DNA from: Rhinopomastus cyanomelas
Lineage: Eukaryota; Chordata; Aves; Bucerotiformes; Rhinopomastidae
Assembly (NCBI GenBank): GCA_013400115.1
Contig: VXBP01003652.1
Span: forward strand, 62,001-126,000
DNA length: 64,000 nt
Reading direction: 5' to 3'
A model generated the notes under the pieces. That model was not told where the DNA came from and did no database searches. It saw nothing but the letters and a program-made list of their open reading frames with translations. Positions 45,601 through 55,400 of the stretch are shown in pieces. The position numbers and the translations under genes are program-made. Within the stretch, counting starts at the first letter, position 1; the number at the start of each line of letters is the position of its first letter.

Positions 45601-48275
45601 GCATGAATCACAGCTGCAGTTTGCCACAGGTGAGGTGTGCCAGGGGCTCCGGGTGTGCCAGGGGCTCCAGTGCCTGGTCCTGCCCAGCTCAACCTCCATC
45701 CCCTCAACACCCCAGCTCTGGGGGTTCAGCCCATCGCCCTAACCCATCACTGGGCTGAGCTCTGCAGCAGAAGTGGAGCTGTGTTTGGGGGTGTCATGGG
45801 CTGCTGCTCACTGCTGTCCCTGGCAGGGGAGCTCCTGCGGGTCACTCACCTCGCCCGGGGCACTGATGCTGCCAACGCTCTGCTGCTGGACAGTGTGATC
45901 AGCGGGTCGGTTCCGGAGAGCGTCAGCAAGGCTGCGGTGCTGCTGCAGGTGCCAGCACTGCCTGTCCCGCTCTGCGAGCCCACAGCTCCTGTGCTGGGAG
46001 CTTGGAGCAGGGGTCTACAGCCTGATCGCCCTCCCTGCCTCTCCTCAGGACTTCAGCGAGCGCTACGTGCGGACGGGTGCGGGGCAGCTGCGAGGGGACT
46101 CGGTGCAGAGTTTCCTGTGGGACGGGCACATCGTCCGCGCCCAGTGCAACCACACCATCGTGTATGACCCCCCCACGGGCCCTTGGCCCCCCCGAGTGCA
46201 GCACATCCGCGCCAGTGCCCTCGAAACCTCCTACAGCCCAGACTCGGAGGAGCTCCGCTTCCAGCTCCGTGCCTCTGGTAATGAGGGCATTCCCAGCGCT
46301 GGAGATACTGGACCTATTGTTGGTCCAGTGAGGATGCCAAGGCCACATGTCAGTCCTCATCACATCATCTCCGCTTGATTCCCAGGGACCAACAGAGACC
46401 AGTGCCCACTGGGATTCACTGGGAGCCCTGATCAGCTCTACTGCACCGGTACAGACCCTTCCTGAGAAGTGTTGGGGGGTACCCACTGGCTGGTGCCAGC
46501 TCCTCACCCACCCAAACCCCTCTCTGCTCCCCAGATATCGATGAATGTGCCGAGGGTTCCCACGGCTGTCGCTACAACCAGCGCTGCGAGAACATGGCAG
46601 GGACCTATCGCTGCTCCTGCCCCCCCGGCTACCGCTCGCTGGGCACGGGCTGGCCATGCCTGGGTAGGATCTGGGCTGTCCAGGGATGTGTCCCTGGGAC
46701 CAGGGTGGAGCTCCTGTGCTCAGCTTCAGCCTCATTCCCCCTGTTCACCTGCATCTCCTCATTTCTTCCCCATCAGACATAAACGAGTGCCTGCGGGTTC
46801 CTCCACCCTGTGCCTACGGGTGCCGCAACTTGCGGGGCTCCTATGAGTGCCTGTGCCCCCCCGGCAGGACCCTGCTGCCAGGTGGAGAGTGTGGCACAGC
46901 AAAGACAGATGGAGGGGGCACAGAAGGCAGCAGCACCCCCCAGAACCCCATTCTGCGCTGGCTGGGGCCGCGCAGCCGCTCACGGGGACGGTCCTTCTAC
47001 ACCCAACTGGCCCTGCGTCGTGTGGCCAAGGCTGCAGGGCTGGGGGCCCAGGCACCCCCCTGCCCCACAGGCTTTGTCATGAGGAATGGCACCTGCACTG
47101 GTGAGTGGGCATCGGGGAAGGGCTTTGCAGGGAGGCTGGAGGCCCTTTTTTGCCCCAACAGCAGCTTTTGTGCCCGTGGCTGCCCTCTTCCCACCCTGTT
47201 TGTGGGGTCAGGGTCTCCCTGAGCTTGGCTGCGTCGGGAAGGATTGGTGAGACCCAGGCTGTCCCAGGGCAGTGGGCACCAGAGGGGACTGACTGTTCCC
47301 TGCCTGCCTTCACCCCTCTCACCCCTCAGACCTTGACGAGTGCCAGATGCTGAGCCAGTGCCAGCACCAGTGCCGCAACAGCCTGGGCAGCTACCGCTGC
47401 CTCTGCCCCGCCGGCTACCGCCTGCTGCCCAATGGGAAGACCTGCTACGGTCAGTGCTTGGGGGGTACCAGGGGGGTGCCTTTGCCCTTGCATCTTGCAC
47501 AAATCCCTCAGGGTGTGAGTCCAGACCCCACATCACCCTGGTCATCACCCCCTGGGGGCTGCGAGTCTTCCTCCTTCCAGGGGAGGGCTGTTGCCCTGCA
47601 CCCTGCCAAGCCTGGGCAGCCCTGGTGGGTGAGACCCCAGGGAGGGGTGGGGAGGCCTGGGAGCTGGGGTCTGACTGCCCACCCCAGCACACGGGCACCC
47701 TGTCTGCCTGCAGATGTGGATGAGTGCATGGAGGACGCAATCCAGTGTGGCCCTAGCCAGATGTGCTTCAACACCCGCGGAGGTGCCCACTGCATTGATG
47801 TGCCCTGCCCAGAGGGCTACAGGACAGGCTCCAGCCCTGGGTAAGTTGTGCTGTGTGGGGCTGCCAGGCCTGTCCTCACAGCACCATGATGTGCCCTTGG
47901 TCACTCCAGACAACCTCTAATCCCCCCCACAGGGTGTGTGTTGGTCACTGCACCCCAGAGTGTGGCTCAGCTGGGCCCCCCACTCTGAGGTACCAGCTGC
48001 TCACCCTGCCCCTTGGCATCGCTGCCCGCCGGGACGTGGTGCACCTCACCCCAGGCACTGCCCTCCGCCACCCCCCCATCTTCAGGCTGCTGGAGCGGGA
48101 TCCCAGCAGCCCCTTTGCCCTCCGCACGGAGCAGGGCCGCGGTGTCATCTTCACCCTGCGCCCACTGCGGGAACCGGGCACCCACCACCTCAAGGTGCAG
48201 GCGCTGGCCCCGGGCCGGCAGCAGGCACCCAGCATCCTCATCATCATCATCTCTGTCTCACCCTACCCCTACTGA
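13357..48275 (+). CDS. HMCN2: HMCN2, hemicentin 2 (complete, 81 coding exons as read)
   Basis: A giant secreted matrix protein of the hemicentin/fibulin family, which organises adhesion at basement membranes and epithelial junctions (family knowledge). I joined 81 exons with AG/GT borders and unbroken frame into about 12,417 nt, or 4,138 residues plus TGA at 48273-48275. Order: signal peptide (about 1-20, hydrophobic core VFVGLWLLLA); VWA (exons 13357-13591, 14437-14507, 15354-15512, 15760-15882, 16578-16749); hemicentin-specific region; 34 Ig domains; G2F; a partial EGF and four EGFs; fibulin C-terminus ending PYPY. There are no thrombospondin type 1 repeats, unlike HMCN1. The ATG at 13357 directly precedes the hydrophobic core and has G at -3. 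The protein is shorter than mammalian HMCN2 (about 5,000 residues). Location between NCS1 and ASS1 identifies it as HMCN2 rather than HMCN1. Confidence 0.93.
22147..22603 (+). mobile_element. CR1 retroposon fragment (3' part, + strand)
   Basis: Typical CR1 3' sequence: GGGGAGAGGCTGAGGGAACTGGG, GGTTGGACATCAGGGAAAAT, GGAACAGGCTGCCCAGGGA, GGCCCTGGGGGACAG and a TTGGAGGTCTCTTTG end, closing in the short TGTGATCC/TGTGATTCC tail repeats. About 450 bp, inside the intron that splits HMCN2 Ig6. Confidence 0.9.
26652..26786. repeat. 31-bp minisatellite (4 copies plus partial)
   Basis: Four 31-base units, each around TGTGGGGTTGGTTGGAGGGG, starting at 26652, followed by a partial fifth. It is G-rich on the + strand and begins 27 bp after the second Ig10 exon of HMCN2. 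The GGGG/GGTTGG runs could form G-quadruplex in the transcript. Confidence 0.92.
26865..26945 (-). mobile_element. CR1 3'-end fragment (- strand)
   Basis: About 80 bp with ATCATGGAATCATTAAGGTTG and CCATCAAGTCCAACCC, the reverse complement of the CR1 3' end. It lies in the intron between HMCN2 Ig10 and Ig11. Confidence 0.85.
27813..27935 (-). mobile_element. CR1 3'-end fragment (- strand)
   Basis: Begins TCACAGAATCACAGG and continues GGATTGGAAGGGACCTC, CTAGTCCAGTCCCCCTGCCAG and GCACAGGAACATCCAG, which is antisense CR1 of the subfamily with the 'lightly packed' 3' end. The right edge is approximate. Located between HMCN2 Ig11 and Ig12. Confidence 0.85.
28490..28770 (+). mobile_element. CR1 retroposon fragment (+ strand)
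   Basis: Contains AAACATGAGGAAAAGTTTTTTCACTGTGAGGGTGAC, CAGGCTGCCCAGAGAGGATGTGGAGTCTCC and GGACTGGATGATCTCCAGAGG, and closes in CACTCTGTGATGCTGTGA. It sits about 95 bp before the first Ig12 exon of HMCN2. Confidence 0.9.
29560..29695 (+). mobile_element. CR1 3'-end fragment (+ strand)
   Basis: CAAGGTCAGGCTGGGCAACCTGAT, GGACTAGATGACCCTTGGAGGTCCCTTCCAGCCC and an ATTCTATGGGTCTATGG tail identify a truncated sense CR1 between HMCN2 Ig12 and Ig13. It ends only about 60 bp before the Ig13 exon. Confidence 0.88.
31835..32020 (+). mobile_element. Two CR1 3'-end fragments (+ strand)
   Basis: Two short sense CR1 ends: about 31835-31898 (GGTTGAACTCTATGATCCCAAGGGTCTTGTCC, tail ATGATTCTATGATC) and about 31930-32018 (GTTTAGTGGCCCATGGTGGGG, GGACTTGATGATCTTGG, tail ATGATTCTGTGATTC). 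They lie in the intron before HMCN2 Ig16. Confidence 0.88.
36573..36937 (-). mobile_element. CR1 retroposon fragment (- strand)
   Basis: About 365 bp of antisense CR1, from TCACAGAATCCCAGACTGG through CTTGGTTGCCCAAGACCTCATCCAGCCTGGCC, GCACTGAAGAACTTCTTCCTCAGATC and CCTTGTCCTGTTGCTGGATCCC to CTTCTCTTCCCAG. It lies in the intron that splits HMCN2 Ig22. Confidence 0.9.
38935..39033 (+). mobile_element. CR1 3'-end fragment (+ strand)
   Basis: GGGGACAGGTTTTGGTGGACAG, GGTCTGTTCCAGCCTGAATG and a TCCTGTGATTC tail. A truncated sense CR1, about 90 bp before the first Ig26 exon of HMCN2. Confidence 0.82.
39885..40136 (+). mobile_element. CR1 fragment (+ strand)
   Basis: Sense CR1 body sequence: AGGGGATTGTTCTCCTGTACTTGGC, GAGGCCTCATCTCAATCCCTGGAGTTG, AAGGACGTTGAGGTGCTGGAGC and TCTGATGGGGAGTGGCTGAGGGACCTG. 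It stops abruptly at GAGAAAAGGAGGGAG, where an inverted CR1 begins. Inside the intron of HMCN2 Ig27. Confidence 0.88.
40140..40440 (-). mobile_element. CR1 fragment (- strand), abutting a + strand copy
   Basis: Antisense CR1: CCTTGACCAGATGAGGTTGCCCAAAGCC, CTGTTCCAGGGTCCAACCCCC, ACAACTTCTTCCTAACA, CCATTGCCCCTCGTCCTGTCACC and CCTTCTCTTCTCCAGGCTGGAC. It directly follows the sense fragment at 39885-40136, so the two face in opposite directions. It ends about 60 bp before the second Ig27 exon. Confidence 0.88.
42015..42275 (-). mobile_element. CR1 fragment (- strand)
   Basis: GCCTTGGAAAAGACCTTCAAGATCATCACGTTCAAC, CCCCTCCAGGGATGGTGCCTCCACC, GGCAGCCTGTTCCAAAGCC and AGGTTTTTCCAACCTGACCCTCCCCTGGCACAACC are antisense CR1 3' sequence. 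Located in the intron of HMCN2 Ig30. Confidence 0.88.
42621..42670. repeat. TCC/TTCC pyrimidine microsatellite
   Basis: About 50 bases built of TCC and TTCC units in the intron between HMCN2 Ig30 and Ig31, about 70 bp upstream of the Ig31 acceptor. Confidence 0.9.
45161..46277 (+). other. HMCN2: HMCN2 nidogen-like G2F beta-barrel
   Basis: Exons 45161-45310, 45492-45629, 45827-45948 and 46049-46277 encode residues about 3558-3770, directly after Ig34 across a 720-bp intron. Recognisable G2F motifs include GSLAGVIN, MRVLVAVIAPIYWSLAHASGE, ELLRVTHLARGTDAAN, SVQSFLWDGHIVRAQCNHT and EELRFQLRAS. In nidogen the equivalent barrel binds perlecan and collagen IV. In hemicentins it marks the start of the fibulin-like C-terminal part. 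Confidence 0.92.
46386..48275 (+). other. HMCN2: HMCN2 EGF modules and fibulin-type C-terminus
   Basis: Exon 46386-46448 is a short, partial EGF (DQCPLGFTG...YC). Calcium-binding EGFs follow with the D-[IVL]-[DN]-E-C start: 46535-46663 (DIDECAEG), 46777-47100 (DINECLRV), 47330-47449 (DLDECQML) and 47714-47840 (DVDECMED). Exon 46777-47100 also holds a basic linker rich in R and S (RSRSRGRSFY) before a CPTGFVMRNGTC segment, as in the hemicentin family. Exon 47933-48275 is the fibulin-type module, ending IIISVSPYPY and then TGA. HMCN1 has several more EGFs between the partial EGF and the first full one seen here. Confidence 0.9.
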
Positions 48276-48775
48276 CTTAGCTGAGGGACAGGAGGAGACA
48301 GGGGGTCACATCTGTTCCTGCCCCTTGCCCCCACACCAGCATGTGGCTCAGAGAGAGCCGAGCTTGCACCTTCCAGCCGCCTCCTTGCCCCCTGGTAGCC
48401 CCTGCCCACATTGCCTTCCCCCAGGACCAGCCCCTGACTCAGCAGGGAGGACAGGCTGTCCCGCCAGCCTCTCGCAATCAGGTTTTGTTGCAACCCCACA
48501 GGTCCCAGAGCAAACAGAGCTCTGGGTGACCTTGGCTGGGATCAGCTCCCAGATAGGGGTGAGGGGAATGAGCTGGGTGGCAGCAGCCAGCAAGGTCCCT
48601 GCTGGGATTGTAGGGTGTGATCCCCTGGGCTGGAGAGGGCGGGGGGAACCCAGCTATTAACCTCATATTAAATTGAAGTAGCCTCCTGTCCACTGTTGGG
48701 TTCTTATTAACCCTTTGGGCTCTGTGCACTTATTTATTGATGGGATTATCCCAAATAAAGGTGAGTTTGTGGCCA
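48276..48775 (+). other. HMCN2: HMCN2 3'-UTR
   Basis: About 0.5 kb from the TGA to a poly(A) signal. It has no open frame of interest, no repeat and no further splice signal. The last 120 bases become AT-richer (ATTAAATTGAAG, TTATTTATTG), as is usual near a cleavage site. Confidence 0.6.
48754..48759 (+). terminator. HMCN2: Poly(A) signal, HMCN2
   Basis: AATAAA in ATCCCAAATAAAGGTG, followed at once by a GT-rich stretch (GGTGAGTTTGTGG). It lies 479 nt after the HMCN2 stop codon and is the first canonical hexamer found downstream. Confidence 0.65.
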
Positions 48776-49559
48776 AATAGCAGCAATGCCTGAAGAAACA
48801 GCTTCCTGCAGCGGATGGGATGGGGCCCCCACTTCAAGGGGCTTTGGGCACCTTCCTGCATGGCCTTGGGCTGGAGAAGGGTGATAGTCGGGACGTGGCA
48901 ACACCAAAGGGCCCCAATGTGCAGCACCTGCAAGTCCAGTTCTGCCCCAGCATTGGGTTCTTCAACCTCGAGGAGCAGGATCTGGCCTCTCTGCACAGGG
49001 GGTGGGTGGAGGCTCTTCCCCAAAAGCCATTTCAGTCCCACTCTGAGGGGGTGGCTGTAGGGATGAGAGTTGCTGGCCCCAAGGAGCTGAGCCCACTTGT
49101 CCCCAGGTTTGGGCCAGGTGTGGGTGTAGGGGTGGGTGTGTGCCCAGTGGTGGTGGTGCTGGGGTTGGACCCCTTTGCTGGAGTCTGCTCTTACTGCACC
49201 CATGTAGGGGCACCGAGTTGCCCCCAACAGGCTGTGCTCTTAGGGCTAGAGGGGTCCTAGCCAGGTCTGGGGTCCCTGGGCATGTGCAAGGGGTGCAGGT
49301 GGTTTTGCCCCATGCAGAGCCTCCTGCCCCTCCTCAGGTTCACATCCCCTCAATTCAACCTTCTCCTGTCGTGCTGTGTTGGGAGAAAAGGGGGGTCACA
49401 GGGCACAGATTCCTTCTGCCCCCACCCCCCACCCCTCGGGGCAGGTGGGGTCCCCTGGGGATGTGAGTGGGCACCCCCTTGGTGCTCGGTGGAGGTCGGG
49501 AGCAGTGGGGAACACGAGTGACAGACAGCACCTAGAGCAACGTTGCAGCGGACTGGGGG
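48776..49559. other. HMCN2-ASS1 intergenic spacer
   Basis: Less than 1 kb between the HMCN2 poly(A) signal and the GC-rich ASS1 5' region. It is G-rich on the + strand, with no exon or repeat recognised. Confidence 0.5.
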
Positions 49560-49683
49560 TGCGAGCTGACCCTCCTATCCCTCGGAGGGGACAGTCCTGC
49601 GGCGGCCCCGCCTGCTGTAAGGAGGGAGGAGGAGGAGGATGCTCCAGGCACCGAACCGGAGCGCAGAGGGCACCCGGGAGCGG
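49560..49683 (+). promoter_or_regulatory. ASS1: Candidate ASS1 promoter and non-coding exon 1
   Basis: A GC-rich segment with a GC-box-like GGCGGCCCCGCC near 49602 and a purine-rich GGAGGAGGAGG run, ending at a strong donor (GAGCGG|GTGAGTACGG, intron from 49684). It is TATA-less in appearance. In mammals ASS1 starts from a GC-box promoter and the first exon is untranslated, which fits the 2.8-kb distance to the ATG. The assignment is inference from position and motifs. Confidence 0.4.
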
Positions 49684-52494
49684 GTGAGTACGGACATGGC
49701 ACTGGGGAGGGGGAGGCGAAAGGAAAGGAGGTTCTTTACCTTGGGGGCCCTGTCCCGTCATCTCGGCTGGTCCCTCGCCACCCACCCACGGGTCTCTCTC
49801 ACTCTGCGGTGCTGGAGAAGAGCAGGAAGGTCCCAGCCCCTTTCAGCGCTGAGGGGTGCAGGCTGCAGTCGAGGATCTTCCAGCTCAGTTTAGGTTGGGG
49901 GGTGTTCAAGCGAGTCCCAAAGGGTCCCAAGGAATCCCTGAGGAATCCCCAGAGGGGAGCTGGGACCTGGGCTGGCACCAGCCAGTGCCTTCCCCAGTCT
50001 GTTCGGGGAATGGTGGGAGGGGCAGGATGAGCCCCCATGAGTTGGAGAAGCAATACTGAGGCAAAGCCCAGCACTAGTAAGAGCATCCCCCTCATCCTGC
50101 ATCTCCTTCATCTGCTTCTATATCCCCCCATCCTCTCCTGCATCCCTCCCATCCTCCTCTGTATCCCCATCCTCTCCCTCCCCAGTGGCTGCTGGCCCAG
50201 CCTGGCTGGCAGATGTAATTTCTCTCCCTACCAAAGTTTCAAACTTTTACTCTCTCCCCTCGCTTTCTCTCTGGGTTTCAAAACCAACTGCGCCACGTTC
50301 CAGCCGAGCAGAGCCAGAGTCGCTCCGGGAAAAGCCCTGCCCCAGCTCACAAGGAAACTGCTGCAGAATAACAACCAGGGCTGAGAAAGTCCCGCCGTGC
50401 TCTCTTCGCTGGGCTTTGTTTGCTCTGATTTATTTATTACCACCCAATGCCAAAACCTCGCGGCTCTCCCTTCCTGAGCTGCCAGACTTGGCATGAGCCC
50501 TGTTTCCGGAGCTGGGAACGCTGGCGGCCCAGCACCGCTCCTGGGATGCAGGATGCGACCCCGGGGCAAGGTCCCTTGGGCATTGCATGGGCAGCAGAAC
50601 GTGTCTGGGCAGGCACGAGTGGAGGTGTTACCTCTAGCCACCTGCCAGGCCACTCGTGCAGCGAGTGCGCCCGGTCTCAGCGGTGCTTAGTCAGGCTGAC
50701 AGGAGAGATAGCGATGCTGGTAGCCACAGCAGGGATGGGTCTGGGGGGACGAGAGGCAATTTGCACAGCCAGGAGCTGCAGGTGCAGCATCGTGCTGGGG
50801 CCAGGCGCTTCTGGGAAGTGCCCTCTGCTTTCCTGTAAAGGCTCTATGGGGAAGAACCCGCTGGGGCTCTGTGGGGACAGACCCAGGCCGGCACATCTGC
50901 GAGCCCCTGAGGATCAGGAAATGCTGGTTGCACAAGGCTGGGTGCTGGGTGCTGCCTGTGTGGGCAGGCTCAGGGAGCTCGCTCGTGGTTACGGGCTTGT
51001 TGGACCTTTTCGCTCCTCAGCAAGAAACCAGTAGCAACAGGTTTCTTGCTGCTCCGGGCCAGCTCCAAACCCCATGGGACGCTGGCCCCGCGCCGTGCTG
51101 GCAGGGGCAGGGTGCTGGGGCACAGCCCAGTACAACCATTTCCCACTGGGGAAGGTGCTGTATGGGCCAGCCTGGAGGAGCTCGGCACGGAGCCTTCCCC
51201 ACAGAGATAGGAGCAGGATTGTGCTGAGCTGGCAGCAGCTCAGTTGATGTGGATGGGACTTGGCTGGCTGTGCCATCCACCTTCCCTGGCCAAGGGTCAG
51301 CTGACATCACCTCTTCATGGGCCTCTGGGAGCCACAGAATGACAGTCCGGAGCCACAGAATGACAGTCGGGAGCCCCTTCCCACTCCGGGACCCCATTCC
51401 CTCCCTCCGAGCCCTGGGCAGCTGCGTCCTTGCCCAGCTCCTGTGTTGGCACCTCGACCCAAAGTGGAGCGGCACCCAGCCGCCACGTGGGTGTTTCACA
51501 CTGGCAGGGCACACGGGGCACAGCAATTAGGACAAGTGCCCAATAAGCACTAACGAGACTCGGGGCCGAGTCGGGGGGATGCTGCCACATCGTACGCCTG
51601 TGGTGCCGGTGGGTGCCCAGGGCTGGGGGACGCCAGTGCCTGTCTGCCGCAGCAGCTCTGCTGGGCTGCCCTGGCACAGGGCCATGACGTGCTGGGTCGT
51701 GCCCGAGCAAGACGTCAGGCTGGGTGTCTGCCACCCCTGGGTGCTGCCTCTGAGCACCATCCCCTGCCATTACAGGGAGCCTGCAGAGCGTGAGGCTGTG
51801 CCAGGGTTCCAGAGCCACGTGGAGTGAAGGTAAGAGCAAAGCTGCTTCCGTGGCTGCTCCACTCTACCCCATTGACCTGCTTCTGCTGGGTGCACTAGCT
51901 GGTGGGTGGGCATGGTGCCCTCTCTGGCCAGTAGCCACAGCCTGGACGCCGTGGTTTTTCCGCTGCTGCCCCAAGCCCTCTCCCTGCTCCTTACAACCTT
52001 GTGTGGGTCCTTGATCCAGCCTGGCTGGCTCCTAATGCCATGGTGAGTCCCATCCTGGAGCTCCTGCCAGAGGAGGGGGCTTGGCCAGCCACAGACTACC
52101 ACAGCCTTGGTCCCACAGAAGCACCCAGTACCTGCTGGCAGCAGCTCTTGCTGCCCACAGAAAGCAGCCCCAGGTAGCTGTGTTTGAATCAGAGAGCTCG
52201 TCCCAGCACCAGCAGCTCCACCATGTGCTCCTCTACCTGCTCCAGCTGCTGCTGGTCCTGAGTGTTTATTTTACCCCGGGCTTTGCTCCTTGCCTCTTGG
52301 TTATTCATTCCCTGGACAGTGTTTGTGTTGTCCCATCCCCTGCACTGCCCTCAGCACCTGGCTGGACCGTGACGGCCCCCTGGCCGGTCCAGGGTCACCA
52401 GAAAGGGTTTCATGGCTGATGGCTGCAGCATCCCTGCAACAAGCAAAGGCAGGGGCTGGGGCCATTGTGACCCTCTTTCCCTTTGCTTTGGCAG
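49684..52494 (+). other. ASS1: ASS1 5' region introns
   Basis: Non-coding sequence around the candidate 54-bp exon. It holds a degenerate CATCC/CTCC pyrimidine-rich run at about 50090-50180, an AT-richer patch at 50215-50290, and a perfect short direct repeat (AGCCACAGAATGACAGTC twice) at about 51331-51370. No CR1 was recognised. Confidence 0.4.
51776..51829 (+). other. ASS1: Candidate ASS1 non-coding exon 2 (54 bp)
   Basis: A 54-base segment bounded by a good acceptor (CCCCTGCCATTACAG) and a good donor (GTGAAG|GTAAGAG), lying between the promoter region and the ATG-bearing exon. In primates ASS1 has an untranslated exon 2 that is alternatively included, and the start codon is in exon 3. The layout here is the same. 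No transcript evidence is available. Confidence 0.45.
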
Positions 52495-52498
52495 CACC

Positions 52499-55400
52499 AT
52501 GGACCAGCCCAAGGGCATGGTGGTCCTCGCCTACAGCGGTGGCCTCGACACCTCCTGCATCCTGGTGTGGCTGAAGGAACAGGGCTATGGTGTCATTGCC
52601 TACCTGGTGAGCTCTGCCATATGGACCCAGCCTTAAGGTCTGGGAGTGGGGGGGGAGGACACACTGGGCCATGGATCTAGGGATCCAGATGGGTGATGGG
52701 GGTTCTGACATGTGTGTGGTCATGGTGGCTGTCCTGTTCTTGCTGGTTAAGCATCACCCAGGCGGGTGCTGCCCTGCTGAGCTGCTAGTGCTGTGTGGCA
52801 CAGCCTGGCCCAGACAGCAAATGACCCTCTGCTAATGAGGGCAGAGCACTGGGACAGGTTAAGAGACCTGGCAGAGCAGGGTATGGCCCTGAGAAAAGCT
52901 GTCCTGGGCAGTGACCACTCCTCCTGCCCATCCTGGAGAGCCTCGAGCTCAGTCAGCATGGGGGGGCTCTGCCATGGCTTGAGTGATCATAGATTTATAG
53001 AGTCCTTGAAGCTGGAAGACACCTCCAAGACCATCCAGTCCAACCACCAACCCAACCCCACCCCGACCACTAAACCCTGTCCCCAAGGGCCAGTTTTTTA
53101 ACCCCTCCAGGGATGGCCACTTATCTCCTCCCAGGGCAGCCTGTTCCAACCCCTGACCAGGGGAAGAAATTTGTCCTGATGTCCAACCTAACCCTCCCCT
53201 GGCACCTCCTGAGACTGTTTCCTCTTGTTCTATCACTGGTGACCTGGGAGAAGAGACCACCTCCCCAACATCCTTTCAGGGAGCTGTAGAGAGCAATGAG
53301 GTCTCCCCTCAGCCTGCTTTTCTCCAGCCTAAATAACTCCAGTGGTTTCACAGAGATGCTTCACACCAGGCTGGGGGGTTTGTGTCCTCCTTTCACACTT
53401 AACCCTGGGTTTTGTCCCTCTTTCAGGCCAATATTGGGCAGAAGGAAGATTTTGAGGCGGCACGGAAGAAAGCCCTGGCACTGGGGGCCAACAAGGTAAC
53501 AGCCCAGAGAGCTCTGAGCTCCACACTGTGGGCCTGAGCCGTGGGGACTTGCACATCCCATAGCTGGGGTCACCACGTGGGTGGGACAGTGCCAGTGACA
53601 AATCTCTTTCCCAGGGGTTTGCCACTTGGAAAGGGAATGCAAAGGGACCCGTTGCTGCATCGTGCCCAGTGATGCAGGGGAATGGGGCCACCCCTCCCTC
53701 CCCAGTCACCCTCCCACCAAGGAGCTCTCCCCGCCCTGGCAGGTTTACATCGAGGACATCAGCAGGGAATTCGTGGAGGAGTTCATCTGGCCGGCTGTGC
53801 AGGCCAACGCTCTCTACGAGGACCGCTACCTGCTGGGCACTGCGCTGGCACGGCCCTGCATCGCCCGCAAGCTGGTGGAGATCGCCCAGCGCGAGGGCGC
53901 CCAGTACGTTGCCCATGGGGCTACCGGCAAGGTATGAGAGTGCTGGGAGGGGATGGGACCTGCTCAGTTCATTGGCCAAGCTGCGAGTGCCAAAATGGGT
54001 TCTGGGTGCCAGGAGGGGGGTGCAGAGGGTGCTGTGAGGGTGCTCTGTGGGGCTGTCCAAAACCAACCGAGTTTCAACACTTCCTTCTCTCTTCTGGGGT
54101 TTCTGTGCCCAGTTTCAGTTCTCAGTCTCGGTCGGGAGGGCTCCACTCACAGCTGAACCCCAAGATTTACACAAAAAGCTGCTCAGGGCAGGGGCTGCCT
54201 GGGGCAGGAGCCAGCTGCAGCTGAGTCAGCACCCCCAGAGTGTTCCAGGCACCCTGGGCAAGGTGTGGTCGTCCCCATCCGTTCATGGCTGTCTACATCC
54301 CTGTCCCCATCCACTCATGGCTGTTCCCACCCCTGTCCCCATCCATGCGTGGCTATCCCACTCCTGTCCCCATCCACTCATGGTGGTCCCCATCCCGTTG
54401 CCACCCATCCCCGGCTGTTCCCACCCTTTTCCTCTCTCCTGTCCCCACCCCTGTCCCACCCTACCAGCCGCAGGACGGTCCCTTTGCCACTAGAGGCAGC
54501 CAGAGACCGCGGGAAGCTGCTCTGAGCTGCTCGGAGCCGGACGTGACCGTGGGGCCACCCTCGGCACCCCCAACCCCCGCCCACAGGCTGCGGGGACACC
54601 GGGACAGGGTCATCAGAGGGCTCTGCGGGGCCCTTGGGTGCTGTGCGAGCACCCAGAACCTACCGGGTGGTCCCTTCACCCAAATTCGCAGGGACCCCAA
54701 GTGTGGGCTGTGCCCGTCCTGGTCTAAGGGTGGGTGAGGTGCTCATCCGGAGGGGTCTCGGTTTGAGTGGGGGTCCCTAGTGCAGCCAGGGGTGTTGCCA
54801 GCCCCAGGGACACGGGACAGAGGGGCAGCTGTGGGGCTTCACGGCTGAAAGAACTCTGCAGTGGGTTTCCTACACCCCCTCCCTGTCACAGAGTCATGAA
54901 GGTTCAAAGAGACCTCCAAGGTCATCAGTGTCCATCTACCCCACGAGCTGCTTCTCAGAAGCCCCACACAAGGGTGCCCTGGATTAAAGCACCCCATTAC
55001 CATGATGGGGCGTTGGGAGCCATCAGCCACTCCTGGGGTACCACCACCAGTATGAGCCATCCCCACTGACTGGGGTGCCCTCGGCTGCTCCCCAAGCCCT
55101 CAGGGGGGTCCCTCCATGGGTAACTCGACCCGGCCACGCCCGTCCCCACAGCATCTCAAATGGGAACCATCTGTGGTGTCCCCGCTGCGGCTGCAGCAGA
55201 TGGACGTGTTTGGGACTGTGAGGGGAATGAGTGCTCTGGGGGATGTTCTCACCCCCCTGTGACAGTCCAGGGGGACATCCCAGCCCCTCTGTAAATGTAT
55301 CTGCCAGGCTGAGAGCAGGCGAGGGGGATCCTGACGCCCCTTGGAGCTGCTGGAAAACAGGATTTGGCAAGGGCTGTTGCCTTGGAAGGGCTAACAACAG

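Noticed and set aside
13357..48275. HMCN1 instead of HMCN2
   Set aside because: There are no thrombospondin repeats, the Ig and EGF sets are smaller, and the position between NCS1 and ASS1 is that of HMCN2.
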